Shown here: positions 16,854 to 26,229 of the stretch, in pieces
Numbering within the stretch: position 1 is the first letter of the stretch
Layout of the letters: each line of letters starts with the position of its first letter
Assembly (NCBI GenBank): GCA_947374225.1
Contig: CANCAY010000020.1
Span: 1-33,369, forward strand
DNA length: 33,369 nt
Origin: Chitinophagaceae bacterium
GTDB taxonomy: Bacteria; Bacteroidota; Bacteroidia; Chitinophagales; Chitinophagaceae
Direction: 5' to 3'
Program-made: the position numbers and the translations under genes
Notes under the pieces: model-generated
The model's input: only the letters and a program-made list of their open reading frames with translations
Database searches by the model: none
What the model was told of the DNA's origin: nothing

Positions 16854-17222
16854 TTATCGGTGATCAAAATAAGGTACGGTATCGTCAGACACGGACTCCT
16901 TTTGTTGCCAGTAAGAAAGCGTAACTATATGACCATCAGGGGTATGTAATAAGCGACCAAAAATCGCGTTGATTGGGTTAAAACTAAGGTCGGTAACACC
17001 TACAGTAAAAGTTGTTGGAAGGGCGGGTGCTTCAGTTGTTTCAGATGTAGAAATGGGAGTTTCAGGTTTAGTAGATGAATTTGCTACTATTACCAATTCA
17101 TATTTATTATAGCTAAGTAAGTCTTTTAAAAATGTAGCCCTATCGGAGGAAACATTTTTTTCAACTATAGCACATTTTATAGAATCTAGGTCTTCAAATT
17201 CGTGGTTCTTATTGATTGCCAT
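16854..17222 (-). CDS. Uncharacterised small protein after nuoN
   Basis: I do not recognise this 122-residue protein. It begins 11 nt after the nuoN stop codon on the same strand, so it is very likely co-transcribed with the complex I genes. It has no signal peptide and no membrane helix. Residues 1-50 are a charged, partly helical segment (EDLDSIKCAIVEKN, FLKDLLSYNKYELVIVA). Residues 50-71 are a Thr/Ser/Pro/Glu-rich linker, and 72-122 a second segment with DLSFNPINAIFGRLLHTPDG and an acidic tail. The two-part layout with a flexible linker suggests a cytoplasmic adaptor or assembly factor. That is inference from position only. Confidence 0.6.
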   Translation of the reverse strand: MAINKNHEFEDLDSIKCAIVEKNVSSDRATFLKDLLSYNKYELVIVANSSTKPETPISTSETTEAPALPTTFTVGVTDLSFNPINAIFGRLLHTPDGHIVTLSYWQQKESVSDDTVPYFDHR

Positions 17223-17233
17223 AAAATAATGAA

Positions 17234-18643
17234 TTATAAGCCAAAGCTTAGTGAATAAATATAATCATAAACTATAGTTGCAAATCCAGTAACCAAAATT
17301 CCAACTAAACATATATACATTGCCAATTTTGATACCAAAGGGATACTTATTTTTTCTATCGGCGTTTCATTTTCTTCCATGAATATAGCTTTAACTACTC
17401 TTAGGTAATAGTAAAAGGATATTACCATATTTAATGCAGCAAATATAATAAAGCCATAATTGCCTTTAGCTGCTCCTGCCATCATTAAAAAGAGCTTTCC
17501 AAAAAATCCAGCAGTAGGGGGAACTCCCGCTAATGAGAATAAGGCAATAGTTAGTACCCAAGAAAGTAAAGGGTTAGTTTTATAGAAGCCTTTAAAGTCG
17601 GATATGTTTTCTTTGCCAGTTAAAGCACTCACGACACTCACTACGCCAAAAGCAGCCAAGTTAGAAAATACATATATCAATATAAAATAGATCAAAGAAG
17701 CCGAACCTGCAATAGAGCTGCCTGAAATACCAATTAAGATAAATCCAACTTGAGCAATAGAAGAGAAGGCTAGGAATCTTTTAAAATTATCTTGTCTTAT
17801 TGCAAATAAATTACCAATAAATATGGTTACTACTGCTAATATCATCAATATAAGATACCAAGTAGAGGCAATAGGTTGAAATACTTTATACAAAATGGAA
17901 ACAAAGGTGAATAGTACCGCCGCTTTAGAAACAACAGATAAGAAAGAAGTAACAGCTACAGGGGCACCTTCATAAACGTCTGCTGTCCATAAGTGAAAGG
18001 GCACAGCTGATATTTTAAATGCGAATCCAGATACTAATAAAATAAATGCAAATATTTGTAATGGGTTATTGCCTATATGTGCTGTTAAAATAGAGAATGT
18101 TAAAGTACCACTGGTTCCATATAAAAATGAGATACCCATTAATAATATGCCGGAAGAGAAGGCAGATGATAATATTAGTTTCATAGCTGCCTCGGATGAC
18201 TTACGTTTTGATAAGTCGAAATTTGCGGCAGCTGCTAATGGTATTGTTGACATTTCTAGCCCTAGGTAGAAAATTAATAAGTTCCCACTTGATATCAAAA
18301 AGAACATACCTAACAAAGATGTAAATAGTAGTAAGTAAAACTCAATAACTTGATTATTATTTTTTAGCCAAGCATAAGATTGCATTGAAATAATCAATAC
18401 AGCTAAATTTAAAATATTCTTCTCTAATATAATTAACGCATTGGTAGTAAACATGCCACTAAATAAATCCCCTTTAGTAGAAAGTAATAATCCAATTATT
18501 AAGTTAAGCAACAATGCAATATTTATAAAGTTCAATATGCTTGCATTGCTTCTTTCTCTTCCTAATTTAATAAAGAGTAACAGAAAAATGAGCACACTAA
18601 GTGTTAGTTCCTGTCTCATTAATAAAAATATATTATTTAGCAT
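17234..18643 (-). CDS. nuoN: NADH-quinone oxidoreductase subunit N
   Basis: This 469-residue antiporter-like membrane subunit of complex I has about 14 hydrophobic helices. FLGLEMSTIPLAA, the Lys-bearing helix with AVPFHLWTADVYEGAPVAVT, and FLAFSSIAQVGFILIG are classic NuoN/Mrp-family segments of the proton channel. It ends the nuo operon in the order nuoL-nuoM-nuoN, 8 nt after nuoM. Length is normal. Its broken-helix lysines and glutamate appear in place, so it should still pump protons. Confidence 0.95.
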   Translation of the reverse strand: MLNNIFLLMRQELTLSVLIFLLLFIKLGRERSNASILNFINIALLLNLIIGLLLSTKGDLFSGMFTTNALIILEKNILNLAVLIISMQSYAWLKNNNQVIEFYLLLFTSLLGMFFLISSGNLLIFYLGLEMSTIPLAAAANFDLSKRKSSEAAMKLILSSAFSSGILLMGISFLYGTSGTLTFSILTAHIGNNPLQIFAFILLVSGFAFKISAVPFHLWTADVYEGAPVAVTSFLSVVSKAAVLFTFVSILYKVFQPIASTWYLILMILAVVTIFIGNLFAIRQDNFKRFLAFSSIAQVGFILIGISGSSIAGSASLIYFILIYVFSNLAAFGVVSVVSALTGKENISDFKGFYKTNPLLSWVLTIALFSLAGVPPTAGFFGKLFLMMAGAAKGNYGFIIFAALNMVISFYYYLRVVKAIFMEENETPIEKISIPLVSKLAMYICLVGILVTGFATIVYDYIYSLSFGL

Positions 18644-18651
18644 CTGTCGAA

Positions 18652-20133
18652 TTATTTAAGGGTAATTGCTTTAGTAATTGGGGACATTAAGATATTTGTA
18701 CTTGGCATGATTAGTTGGTTAATTAAGAATGGAGCCAATCCAATTATTAATATCCCGGTAATTAATAACCCGGCTGCTAATTTTTCATTCCAAGTAGCGT
18801 CTGCTAATAATGCATGCTCATTACTAATAGGCCCCATAATTGTTTTTCCCGTTGCACGTAATATGTATACAGCAGTTACAACAATAGACGCGCCAGATAA
18901 AATGGTAGCAAGTCTGTAAGCTCCAGATGGATTTTGCCATGAGCCCATAAATACGGTCATCTCCGCTACAAATCCGCTAAAACCCGGCAGCCCTAATGAG
19001 CATAAGCCGGCTATGACAAATACAGTGGAGATAAAAGGCATTACTTTTAAAAGTCCTCCCAATTGCGCTACTAGTCTAGTATGTGTTCTGCTATAAATCA
19101 TTCCAATAGCAGCAAAAAATAAGGCTGTCATTAATCCATGTGAAACCATTTGTATGACAGCTCCATTTACAGCAGTTTTATTCATCATTCCAATACCTAA
19201 GATTACAAATCCACAATGGCTAATGGAAGAGTAAGCGTTGATGTATTTTAAATCTGTTTGCATCATGGTTGCAAATGCGCCATAAATAATAGCAATAGTA
19301 GCTAATGTAATTATGATCCAGCCATAACTATTAGCAGCTTCAGGCATTAAAGCGGCAATCCTTAAACAGCCATAACCACCTAATTTCATGGAGATGCCTG
19401 CAAGAAACATAGAAGCTGCTGTAGGAGCAGATGCATGACCGTCTGGCACCCAAGTATGAAAAGGGAATAGTGCAGCGAATATACCAAAGCCAACAAACGC
19501 GAATGGGAAAAAGAACTTTTGTACTCCAACAGAAATACCCATATGTGTAATTTGAACTAGGTCAAACGTATTGGTACTATAATATATCCCCATTAGTCCA
19601 ACAAATACTAATGCAGAACCAGCCATTAACATAAGTGCTAGTTTCATAGCACTATTGGTTTTATTGCCAGAACCCCAAATACCTATTAATAAAAATTTAG
19701 GGATTACTGCTACTTCCAAGAAAAAGAATAATGTAAAAAGGTCTAATGAAATAAAGAAACCATAAGCGCCCATGCTTAATAAAACTAAAAGAAAGAAGTA
19801 TTCCTTACTAAGTTTATCCATTGTCCAGGAAACCAAAATGCCTGCCACTACAATGACAGCAGTCAGTAAAATCATGGCTAAGGAAATACCATCTATGCCA
19901 ATATGATAATTAATATGTAAAGTTGTAAACCAGGTGTAATTAGATTCAAATAAATGAGTATCGTTATTCCCGGAAGCTCTTTCGCCCATATATAATTTCA
20001 ATAACCAAGTGGCTAAACTTAATTGAGTAACAGCCCCAACTAGTCCAATGACTCTAATTTGTTTCAATCCCTTTGCAAACAAAATTACCAACGCTGTAAT
20101 TAATGGAACTAAGATCAATAATGATAAATTCAT
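18652..20133 (-). CDS. nuoM: NADH-quinone oxidoreductase subunit M
   Basis: This 493-residue antiporter-like membrane subunit has about 14 helices. LLSMGAYGFFISLDLFTLFFFLEV carries the channel Glu, FPFHTWVPDGHASAPTAASM is the conserved NuoM loop and helix, and DLKYINAYSSISHCGFVILG follows. Length matches other NuoM proteins. It lies 9 nt after nuoL and 8 nt before nuoN in a tightly packed operon. Confidence 0.95.
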   Translation of the reverse strand: MNLSLLILVPLITALVILFAKGLKQIRVIGLVGAVTQLSLATWLLKLYMGERASGNNDTHLFESNYTWFTTLHINYHIGIDGISLAMILLTAVIVVAGILVSWTMDKLSKEYFFLLVLLSMGAYGFFISLDLFTLFFFLEVAVIPKFLLIGIWGSGNKTNSAMKLALMLMAGSALVFVGLMGIYYSTNTFDLVQITHMGISVGVQKFFFPFAFVGFGIFAALFPFHTWVPDGHASAPTAASMFLAGISMKLGGYGCLRIAALMPEAANSYGWIIITLATIAIIYGAFATMMQTDLKYINAYSSISHCGFVILGIGMMNKTAVNGAVIQMVSHGLMTALFFAAIGMIYSRTHTRLVAQLGGLLKVMPFISTVFVIAGLCSLGLPGFSGFVAEMTVFMGSWQNPSGAYRLATILSGASIVVTAVYILRATGKTIMGPISNEHALLADATWNEKLAAGLLITGILIIGLAPFLINQLIMPSTNILMSPITKAITLK

Positions 20134-20142
20134 AATAATATT

Positions 20143-22110
20143 TTATTTCCAGATATAAATAAACAATACAGACAAGGCCAATACGCCGCCAAAAAAATAG
20201 AGTGCATAGTTTTGTACTTTTCCTGATTGTAGACCTTTAATTGATACCGATATATTTGAAGTGACTTTAGCTAACAAAAGCATAAAGCCGTCTATAATAT
20301 TTTTATCAGCCCAGGCAATGGGTTGTCCTATGTATGGGAAGATTATTTTTTTAGTGATAAAAATGTATACTTCGTCTATATAAAACTTTTTATAAGCAGC
20401 GGTATAAAGTCCGCTTAGGGAAGCTGCTATTTTATCGGATTTTGCATTTTGCTTTTTGTAAAAATTAGCTGCTATAAGTATTGCTATAATAGTCAATGCT
20501 ACTGGAGCAATGGAAAATACTAGATCTGTATGCGCTTCTAAAGCAAGGCCGTCGGAACTTACAAAGTTTGAAAATGGTATAAAGCCAACACCCACTGCAC
20601 AAGTAGCTAAAATAAGTAGTGGTAATTTCATTACCCAAGGGCCTTCTCCATGACTATGGACGTTAAGATCTAAATTATTAGTATCTGTATTATTAAAATG
20701 TATAGGGGTTTCTTTATTCCAAAAAATAGAGAAATATAAACGGAACATATAAAATGCAGTTAATGCTGCAGTAAATAATGCAACACCATATATTATTTTA
20801 TTAGCACGAAAAGCGGCCATTAAAATTTCTTCCTTGCTAAAGAAACCAGCGAAAGGAGGAATACCTGCAATAGCTAAACAAGCAATTAAAAAGCTAATAT
20901 GGGTAATGGGCATCAGCTTTCTTAAGCCGCCCATATCTCTCATGTCATTACTGTGTACCATATGAATTACCGAACCCGCACCTAAAAACAATAAACTTTT
21001 AAAGAAAGCATGTGTAAACAAGTGGAACATAGAAGCCATATAACCCAGGCCATTTTCACCTCCATTTTTAGAAACGCCCAATGCAAACATCATGTAACCA
21101 ATTTGCGACATGGTTGAATAGGCTAAAACGCGTTTAATATCCGTTTGAGTACAAGCAATTATTGCTGCGAATAATGCAGAAAAAACGCCAACATAAGTTA
21201 CGATGGTTAATGCAGCTTCGTCCATAGAAAAGATAGGGAATAGTCTTGCAACTAAATATACACCTGCAACTACCATAGTTGCCGCATGAATTAAAGCAGA
21301 AACGGGGGTGGGTCCTTCCATTGCATCAGGTAACCATATATGTAATGGGAACATGGCAGATTTACCAGCACCTCCAATAAAAATTAATGTCAAACCCCAA
21401 GTGAGCATGCTTGCGCCTAAAAAACTTGCGCTAGTAATACTAATAAATGGAGTGGATTGCGTAGCTGTTAATCGTTCTATTAATAATCCAATATCTAAGG
21501 TACCTCCATAGTATCCTAGTATTAAAATTCCAATTAGAAAACCTAGGTCAGCAAATCGGGTAACAATAAATGCTTTTTTTGCAGCTGTTACTGCAGAAGG
21601 TCTATCAAAATAATAACTAATTAATAAAAAACTTGAAACACCTACTAATTCCCAAAACATATAAACTTGAAAAATATTAGCTGATAATACCAATCCAAGC
21701 ATAGAGAAGGTAAATAAAGAAAGAAATGAATAATAAGTAGCAAACCTTTCTTCTCCTTTCATATAACCTAAGCTAAAAACATGCACCATTAAGGAAACAG
21801 AGCTAACTACTACTAACATCATCACGGAAATAGGGTCTATAATAAATCCAAGGTCAATAGATAAATTAGGACTAAACTCGAGCCATGTATATTTAAAAGC
21901 GATAATTTTTTGATACATTCCATTTACTTTGCCGTCTACAAAGAAGTATTGATTAGCGGCAATAAAGGAAACTAGGGTAGCAATGAATAAACTAGCTGTC
22001 CCCATTATGCCAGAAATTTTAGATAAGTATTTACGCCCGAACAAGCCTAAGATCACAAAGCTTAACAAGGGTAGTAAAGGAATCCAAAGTATATATAAGT
22101 AGTTTGACAT
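20143..22110 (-). CDS. nuoL: NADH-quinone oxidoreductase subunit L
   Basis: This 655-residue distal antiporter-like subunit has about 16 membrane helices. Recognisable segments are YMFWELVGVSSFLLISYYFD, FPLHIWLPDAMEGPTPVSAL and HLFTHAFFKSLLFLGAGSVI, all typical of NuoL/ND5. A long C-terminal stretch ending in a hydrophobic anchor (YALYFFGGVLALSVLFIYIW) corresponds to the lateral helix that braces the membrane arm. A charged, His-containing loop lies near residues 475-490. It is separated by 5 nt from nuoK. Confidence 0.95.
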   Translation of the reverse strand: MSNYLYILWIPLLPLLSFVILGLFGRKYLSKISGIMGTASLFIATLVSFIAANQYFFVDGKVNGMYQKIIAFKYTWLEFSPNLSIDLGFIIDPISVMMLVVVSSVSLMVHVFSLGYMKGEERFATYYSFLSLFTFSMLGLVLSANIFQVYMFWELVGVSSFLLISYYFDRPSAVTAAKKAFIVTRFADLGFLIGILILGYYGGTLDIGLLIERLTATQSTPFISITSASFLGASMLTWGLTLIFIGGAGKSAMFPLHIWLPDAMEGPTPVSALIHAATMVVAGVYLVARLFPIFSMDEAALTIVTYVGVFSALFAAIIACTQTDIKRVLAYSTMSQIGYMMFALGVSKNGGENGLGYMASMFHLFTHAFFKSLLFLGAGSVIHMVHSNDMRDMGGLRKLMPITHISFLIACLAIAGIPPFAGFFSKEEILMAAFRANKIIYGVALFTAALTAFYMFRLYFSIFWNKETPIHFNNTDTNNLDLNVHSHGEGPWVMKLPLLILATCAVGVGFIPFSNFVSSDGLALEAHTDLVFSIAPVALTIIAILIAANFYKKQNAKSDKIAASLSGLYTAAYKKFYIDEVYIFITKKIIFPYIGQPIAWADKNIIDGFMLLLAKVTSNISVSIKGLQSGKVQNYALYFFGGVLALSVLFIYIWK

Positions 22111-22115
22111 AGTTA

Positions 22116-22430
22116 TTAGTATTTCATTTCGGTAGCATCGTCTACGTCAATGGAGTTATGACTACGATATAGATTAATGATTATGGCAATAGCAACAGCA
22201 GCTTCTGCAGCCGCAATAGTAATAATGAATAAAGTAAAAAATAGTCCATCTAATTTTTCTGGGTATAAGTATTTATTAAAAGCTACAAAATTGATATTAA
22301 CACTATTCAGCATTAATTCAATTGACATAAGCATGGTAATCAAATTTCTTCTAGTGAACAAGCCATACATGCCTATGAAAAATAAGGCAGTACTAACAAA
22401 TAGGATCTGGGTTAAAGTTATTTCTTGCAT
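22116..22430 (-). CDS. nuoK: NADH-quinone oxidoreductase subunit K
   Basis: The 104-residue protein has three hydrophobic helices, as in all NuoK/ND4L. The segment GMYGLFTRRNLITMLMSIELMLNSVN holds the conserved Glu of the second helix, and AAAEAAVAIAIIINLYR holds the Glu of the third. Both glutamates belong to the hydrophilic proton axis. The gene lies between nuoJ (19 nt) and nuoL (5 nt). Confidence 0.95.
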   Translation of the reverse strand: MQEITLTQILFVSTALFFIGMYGLFTRRNLITMLMSIELMLNSVNINFVAFNKYLYPEKLDGLFFTLFIITIAAAEAAVAIAIIINLYRSHNSIDVDDATEMKY

Positions 22431-22449
22431 ATAGCTACGCTTTAATTAT

Positions 22450-23022
22450 TTAGTCCTTTTTATTTAAAATTTCAGATTCCGTTAACATTATAGTGGCTGA
22501 GGCAATTTGATTGGAAGAAGGTCGCATAGCAATAACAATACACCCAACCATGGCAGCTAATAAAAGCATACTCACCAATTCAAAAGGTAATATATAACCA
22601 TAATTAGTAGTACTTAACATTTGAGTTCCAATTTCATTCATACTAGTATTAAAAGGCTTTGAGGAGTTAAATGTGAAACCATCATAATGACTAATTAAAT
22701 TATAAGTAAATGCTGTTCCTGATAGGGAAGCCAATGCAGAAAATATCATTTTACTTTTAGTTGGCTTAGGCATTTCTTTTCCAGAGTGCTGTGTTAGGAA
22801 AATGGAGAATATAATTAAGACTACAATCCCACCTACATATACTACAATTTGAATTGCTGCAATAAATTCTACTTGCATCCAAAAATAAAGTGCGGCAATA
22901 CCCACCAAAGAGAACAATAGCCAAATTGCCGAACGGAATATTTTAACGGAGGTTACTGCAAGGATTCCTGCGCCTAGTATAAGTGCAGAGATCGCATAAA
23001 ATATGATTGCTGATATATTCAT
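22450..23022 (-). CDS. nuoJ: NADH-quinone oxidoreductase subunit J
   Basis: The 190-residue membrane subunit has five hydrophobic helices. AALYFWMQVEFIAAIQIVVY and VGGIVVLIIFSIFLT form the characteristic third helix, which includes the pi-bulge region next to the E-channel. Its ATG overlaps the nuoI stop codon by one base (TAATG), indicating translational coupling. The C-terminal tail is hydrophilic. Confidence 0.93.
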   Translation of the reverse strand: MNISAIIFYAISALILGAGILAVTSVKIFRSAIWLLFSLVGIAALYFWMQVEFIAAIQIVVYVGGIVVLIIFSIFLTQHSGKEMPKPTKSKMIFSALASLSGTAFTYNLISHYDGFTFNSSKPFNTSMNEIGTQMLSTTNYGYILPFELVSMLLLAAMVGCIVIAMRPSSNQIASATIMLTESEILNKKD

Positions 23023-23498
23023 TATTCAATACCCTCCCTTATTTTAGATCCTGGTTTATTTAATATTTTAGTCAACTTAGTTCTGTCAAAAACACTATGC
23101 TCGAAATTAGGAGCCATTTTAATTGCATCACTAGGACAGGCTACTACACATAAATTACACATGGTGCAAAGTTCTAAACGATATACTAATGCGTCCACTG
23201 CTTTTTTCTTTTTACCTTCAGCATTAACTTCTGATTTTGTAACAACTTTTATGGTTCCATTTGGACATGCAATTTCACAAGCAGTGCATCCAGTACAAGC
23301 ATGTTCGTTATTCTCATCATGGGGCATGATCACTTCTCCTTTAAACCGATCTGCTAATTTTAAGGTAGCACGATTATCGGGGTATTGCTCCGTTATAATT
23401 TCTTTTGGATGTGTAAAATAGTAGCCAGTTTTTCGCATGCCTTTTAAGAGAGAACTGACTCCATTGTAAACATCTGATATATAGTCTTTCAAAAACAT
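23022..23498 (-). CDS. nuoI: NADH-quinone oxidoreductase subunit I
   Basis: The 158-residue ferredoxin-like subunit connects peripheral and membrane arms. It carries two tetranuclear clusters, with ligands C68-x2-C71-x2-C74-x3-C78 and C111-x2-C114-x2-C117-x3-C121, both complete. In complex I these are N6a and N6b, which pass electrons to N2 in NuoB. In an enzyme without NuoEFG, this subunit would be the likely entry point for electrons from reduced ferredoxin or flavodoxin. It lies 19 nt after nuoH. Confidence 0.95.
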   Translation of the reverse strand: MFLKDYISDVYNGVSSLLKGMRKTGYYFTHPKEIITEQYPDNRATLKLADRFKGEVIMPHDENNEHACTGCTACEIACPNGTIKVVTKSEVNAEGKKKKAVDALVYRLELCTMCNLCVVACPSDAIKMAPNFEHSVFDRTKLTKILNKPGSKIREGIE

Positions 23499-23517
23499 GC
23501 TACTTTTCCATTTGGTG

Positions 23518-24594
23518 TTAAAAATGCCAGCCCATAATGGCTATTATGGTTACTAATAAAAGGTTGAATAAACTTATTGGTAATAAATATTTCCATTCTA
23601 AGTTTAATAATTGATCTACTCTTAGTCTTGGGAATGTCCATCTAAACCACATTATTAAAAAAATCAAAAAGAAGGTTTTCCCCATAAACCAAATAGAAGA
23701 AGGGATATAATCCATAATATGATTAAAGCCTTCCCAATGTCCAATATGCAATGGCATCCATCCTCCTAAGAATAGGGTAGCTCCAATAGCACAAACAATA
23801 AAAATATTGATATATTCTGCTAGGGAAAATAAGGCAAATTTCATTCCTGAATATTCTGTGTGGAATCCAGCAGTTAATTCTGATTCTGCTTCCGCTAAAT
23901 CAAAAGGTGCACGATTGGTTTCTGCAGTCACAGCAATTATATATAATACAAATGCGATAATAACAGGTATATGTCCTTTAAACAACCACCATCCATTTTG
24001 CTGTGCAGCTACTATTTCTGAAATTTGTAAACTACCAGTCAGCACTACTATGGTCAATACTGCGAATCCTGCTGATAATTCATAACTAACAATTTGTGCT
24101 CCACTGCGCATGGCACCTAATAAAGAGTATTTATTATTACTTGCCCAGCCTGCCATTAATATTCCGATTACAGATAAAGAGGAGATAGCTGAAATATATA
24201 ATACGCCAATATTAATATCCCATATTTGAAAGTTCTTGGCAAACGCAATGGGAGCTAATAATAACATTGCTACCATCATCACTATGAATGGGGCTAAATT
24301 AAATAAAAATTTATCTGCTGTATCTGGTGTTAAGCCCTCTTTCATAATTAATTTCAACGTATCAGCTGCTGTCTGAAATATACCACCAGGTCCAACACGA
24401 TTAGGTCCTAATCGAATTTGAATACGCGCTGCTACTTTTCTTTCCATTAATACCAAAACCAATCCTAGTAATGCAAATAGCGAAATGGATAATAGTATCA
24501 CAATCACGCATTCAATTGCTAATGCGATTGTTGGATTGAACTTAATTAATAACCAATCCTGTGTAGCGGTCGTGATGCCTTCTAAACTAAACAT
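23518..24594 (-). CDS. nuoH: NADH-quinone oxidoreductase subunit H
   Basis: The 358-residue membrane subunit, with about eight helices, forms the quinone-binding chamber with NuoB and NuoD. MERKVAARIQIRLGPNRVGP and the acidic loop FDLAEAESELTAGFHTEYSG are unmistakable NuoH/ND1. The C-terminus MWFRWTFPRLRVDQLL is also conserved. It begins only 11 nt after nuoD, where other complex I operons carry nuoE, nuoF and nuoG, so those genes are absent here. Confidence 0.95.
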   Translation of the reverse strand: MFSLEGITTATQDWLLIKFNPTIALAIECVIVILLSISLFALLGLVLVLMERKVAARIQIRLGPNRVGPGGIFQTAADTLKLIMKEGLTPDTADKFLFNLAPFIVMMVAMLLLAPIAFAKNFQIWDINIGVLYISAISSLSVIGILMAGWASNNKYSLLGAMRSGAQIVSYELSAGFAVLTIVVLTGSLQISEIVAAQQNGWWLFKGHIPVIIAFVLYIIAVTAETNRAPFDLAEAESELTAGFHTEYSGMKFALFSLAEYINIFIVCAIGATLFLGGWMPLHIGHWEGFNHIMDYIPSSIWFMGKTFFLIFLIMWFRWTFPRLRVDQLLNLEWKYLLPISLFNLLLVTIIAIMGWHF

Positions 24595-24605
24595 GTATAA
24601 ATATT

Positions 24606-25742
24606 TTATCTATCAATATCTGGTATGACTAAATCTAAGGTTCCCATAGTTGCCATTAAGTCTCCAATCTTACTCCCTTCTGCCATATGACTTAAGGCAG
24701 ATAAATTGGAAAATCCTGGTGATCTAAATTTAATCCTGTGTGGTGTAGTTCCTCCTTCACTCACTATATATACTCCAAATTCACCTCTCGCTGTTTCTAC
24801 TCTTTGATAAAATTCACCCTTAGGTAATTTCAATACATTTTTAGTTTTACCAACAAAGTCTCCTTCTGGAATAGTATCAATCAATTGTTCAATAATGCGA
24901 ATTGACTGATTCATTTCTTTAATTCTTACCATATACCTGGCAAATGAATCACCTGCAGTCTCAATCACTTCGTCAAACTCAACTTTCGCATATACATCAT
25001 AGGGTGCTATCTTTCTAATATCACAATTTACTCCACTTGCCCTTGCTACAGGTCCGGTACAGCCAAATGAAATGGCATCTTCTGCACTTAAAATACCCAC
25101 ACCTTTAGTTCTACTTTGAAAGATGACATTATTAGTTACTAAGTCCTCATATTCAACAACTTTTTCTTTAAACTGCTTTATAAACGCTTTTACTTTATTT
25201 TGAAACGTTGGATGAATATCATACATCAATCCACCTGGTACGATATAATTCATGGTGAGTCTTGCACCGCAAGTATCTTCCATAATTTCTGTGATCATCT
25301 CACGCTCTCTGAATGCGTAAAAGAAAGGGGTGAAAGCACCAAGGTCCATTGCCATTGCACCAATCCACAATTCATGGGAAGCAATTCTTGTTAGTTCATT
25401 TAAAATAGTTCTAACATATTGAGCACGCTCTGGCACTTCAATTTGCATTCCTTTTTCAACGAGTAATGCACAGGCAGTATTATTAATATGAGAAGACAGA
25501 TAGTCCATTCTGCTTGTAACGTAAATAAATTGACGGTATGTCAAGCTCTCGCACATTTTCTCAATAGATCTGTGGATGTACCCTAAATGTGGCTCGATTT
25601 TTTTAATAGTCTCTCCGTTCAATGTAACAACTAAATGTAAAACACCATGTGTTGCTGGGTGTTGTGGCCCCATGTTTACTACTAGTTCACCTTCTGGGCC
25701 AAGTTCTGTGGTATCTTTTATTATTTCAGTTTGATTGTACAT
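24606..25742 (-). CDS. nuoD: NADH-quinone oxidoreductase subunit D (49-kDa type)
   Basis: The 378-residue subunit holds the quinone site and descends from the large subunit of [NiFe] hydrogenases. MGPQHPATHGVLHLVV near the N-terminus contains the conserved His residues of the quinone pocket. EKMCESLTYRQFIYVTSRMD, GGLMYDIHPTF and GEFGVYIVSEGGTTPHRIK are all characteristic. NuoC and NuoD are separate genes here, with 7 nt between them. The C-terminus LDLVIPDIDR is complete. It is the last gene before the gap where nuoEFG would be expected. Confidence 0.95.
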   Translation of the reverse strand: MYNQTEIIKDTTELGPEGELVVNMGPQHPATHGVLHLVVTLNGETIKKIEPHLGYIHRSIEKMCESLTYRQFIYVTSRMDYLSSHINNTACALLVEKGMQIEVPERAQYVRTILNELTRIASHELWIGAMAMDLGAFTPFFYAFREREMITEIMEDTCGARLTMNYIVPGGLMYDIHPTFQNKVKAFIKQFKEKVVEYEDLVTNNVIFQSRTKGVGILSAEDAISFGCTGPVARASGVNCDIRKIAPYDVYAKVEFDEVIETAGDSFARYMVRIKEMNQSIRIIEQLIDTIPEGDFVGKTKNVLKLPKGEFYQRVETARGEFGVYIVSEGGTTPHRIKFRSPGFSNLSALSHMAEGSKIGDLMATMGTLDLVIPDIDR

Positions 25743-25749
25743 GGCCCTA

Positions 25750-26202
25750 TTATAATTTTATCATGTTGATAGGATCTTCAAAATCCTTTCTTAGAGGGAA
25801 GCCTTTAAAATCTTCCTCAAGAATTAGTTTTCTTAAATCAGGGTGGTTGGAAAAATGAACTCCAAACATTTCGAATACTTCTCTTTCATGAAATTCAGCG
25901 GTCCTCCAAATTCCAGCAACAGTTTCAATTTGTGGTTGGTCTATTGTTAGATTTGCTTTTATGACAATATTATGACGCTGCTTTGTTGAGGTAAGATGGT
26001 AAACCATTGTCAAATGTGTTTTCCAGTCTACACAGGTTAAACAGAATACAAAATCCATTTGTAAAGGGTTTCCTTTAATGGCAGTAGCTAATGCTTTCCA
26101 TTCGGCAGCTTCAATAATTATATTTAGCCATTCCCCAGTCTCTTCAAATGTGGCGTTAGGTGCATGTGCGCTAATATATTCCTTGATTTCTTCGTTGGTC
26201 AT
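25750..26202 (-). CDS. nuoC: NADH-quinone oxidoreductase subunit C (30-kDa type)
   Basis: The 150-residue peripheral-arm subunit contains the family signature HEREVFEMFGVHFSNHPDLR, followed by KGFPLRKDFE. It has no cofactor. It helps position NuoD and NuoB in the Q-module. It is on the short side, lacking long extensions, but the conserved C-terminal region is complete. It lies between nuoB (27 nt upstream) and nuoD (7 nt downstream). Confidence 0.93.
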   Translation of the reverse strand: MTNEEIKEYISAHAPNATFEETGEWLNIIIEAAEWKALATAIKGNPLQMDFVFCLTCVDWKTHLTMVYHLTSTKQRHNIVIKANLTIDQPQIETVAGIWRTAEFHEREVFEMFGVHFSNHPDLRKLILEEDFKGFPLRKDFEDPINMIKL

Positions 26203-26229
26203 TTTGCTTTTTTAAATTCAGCTATAATA

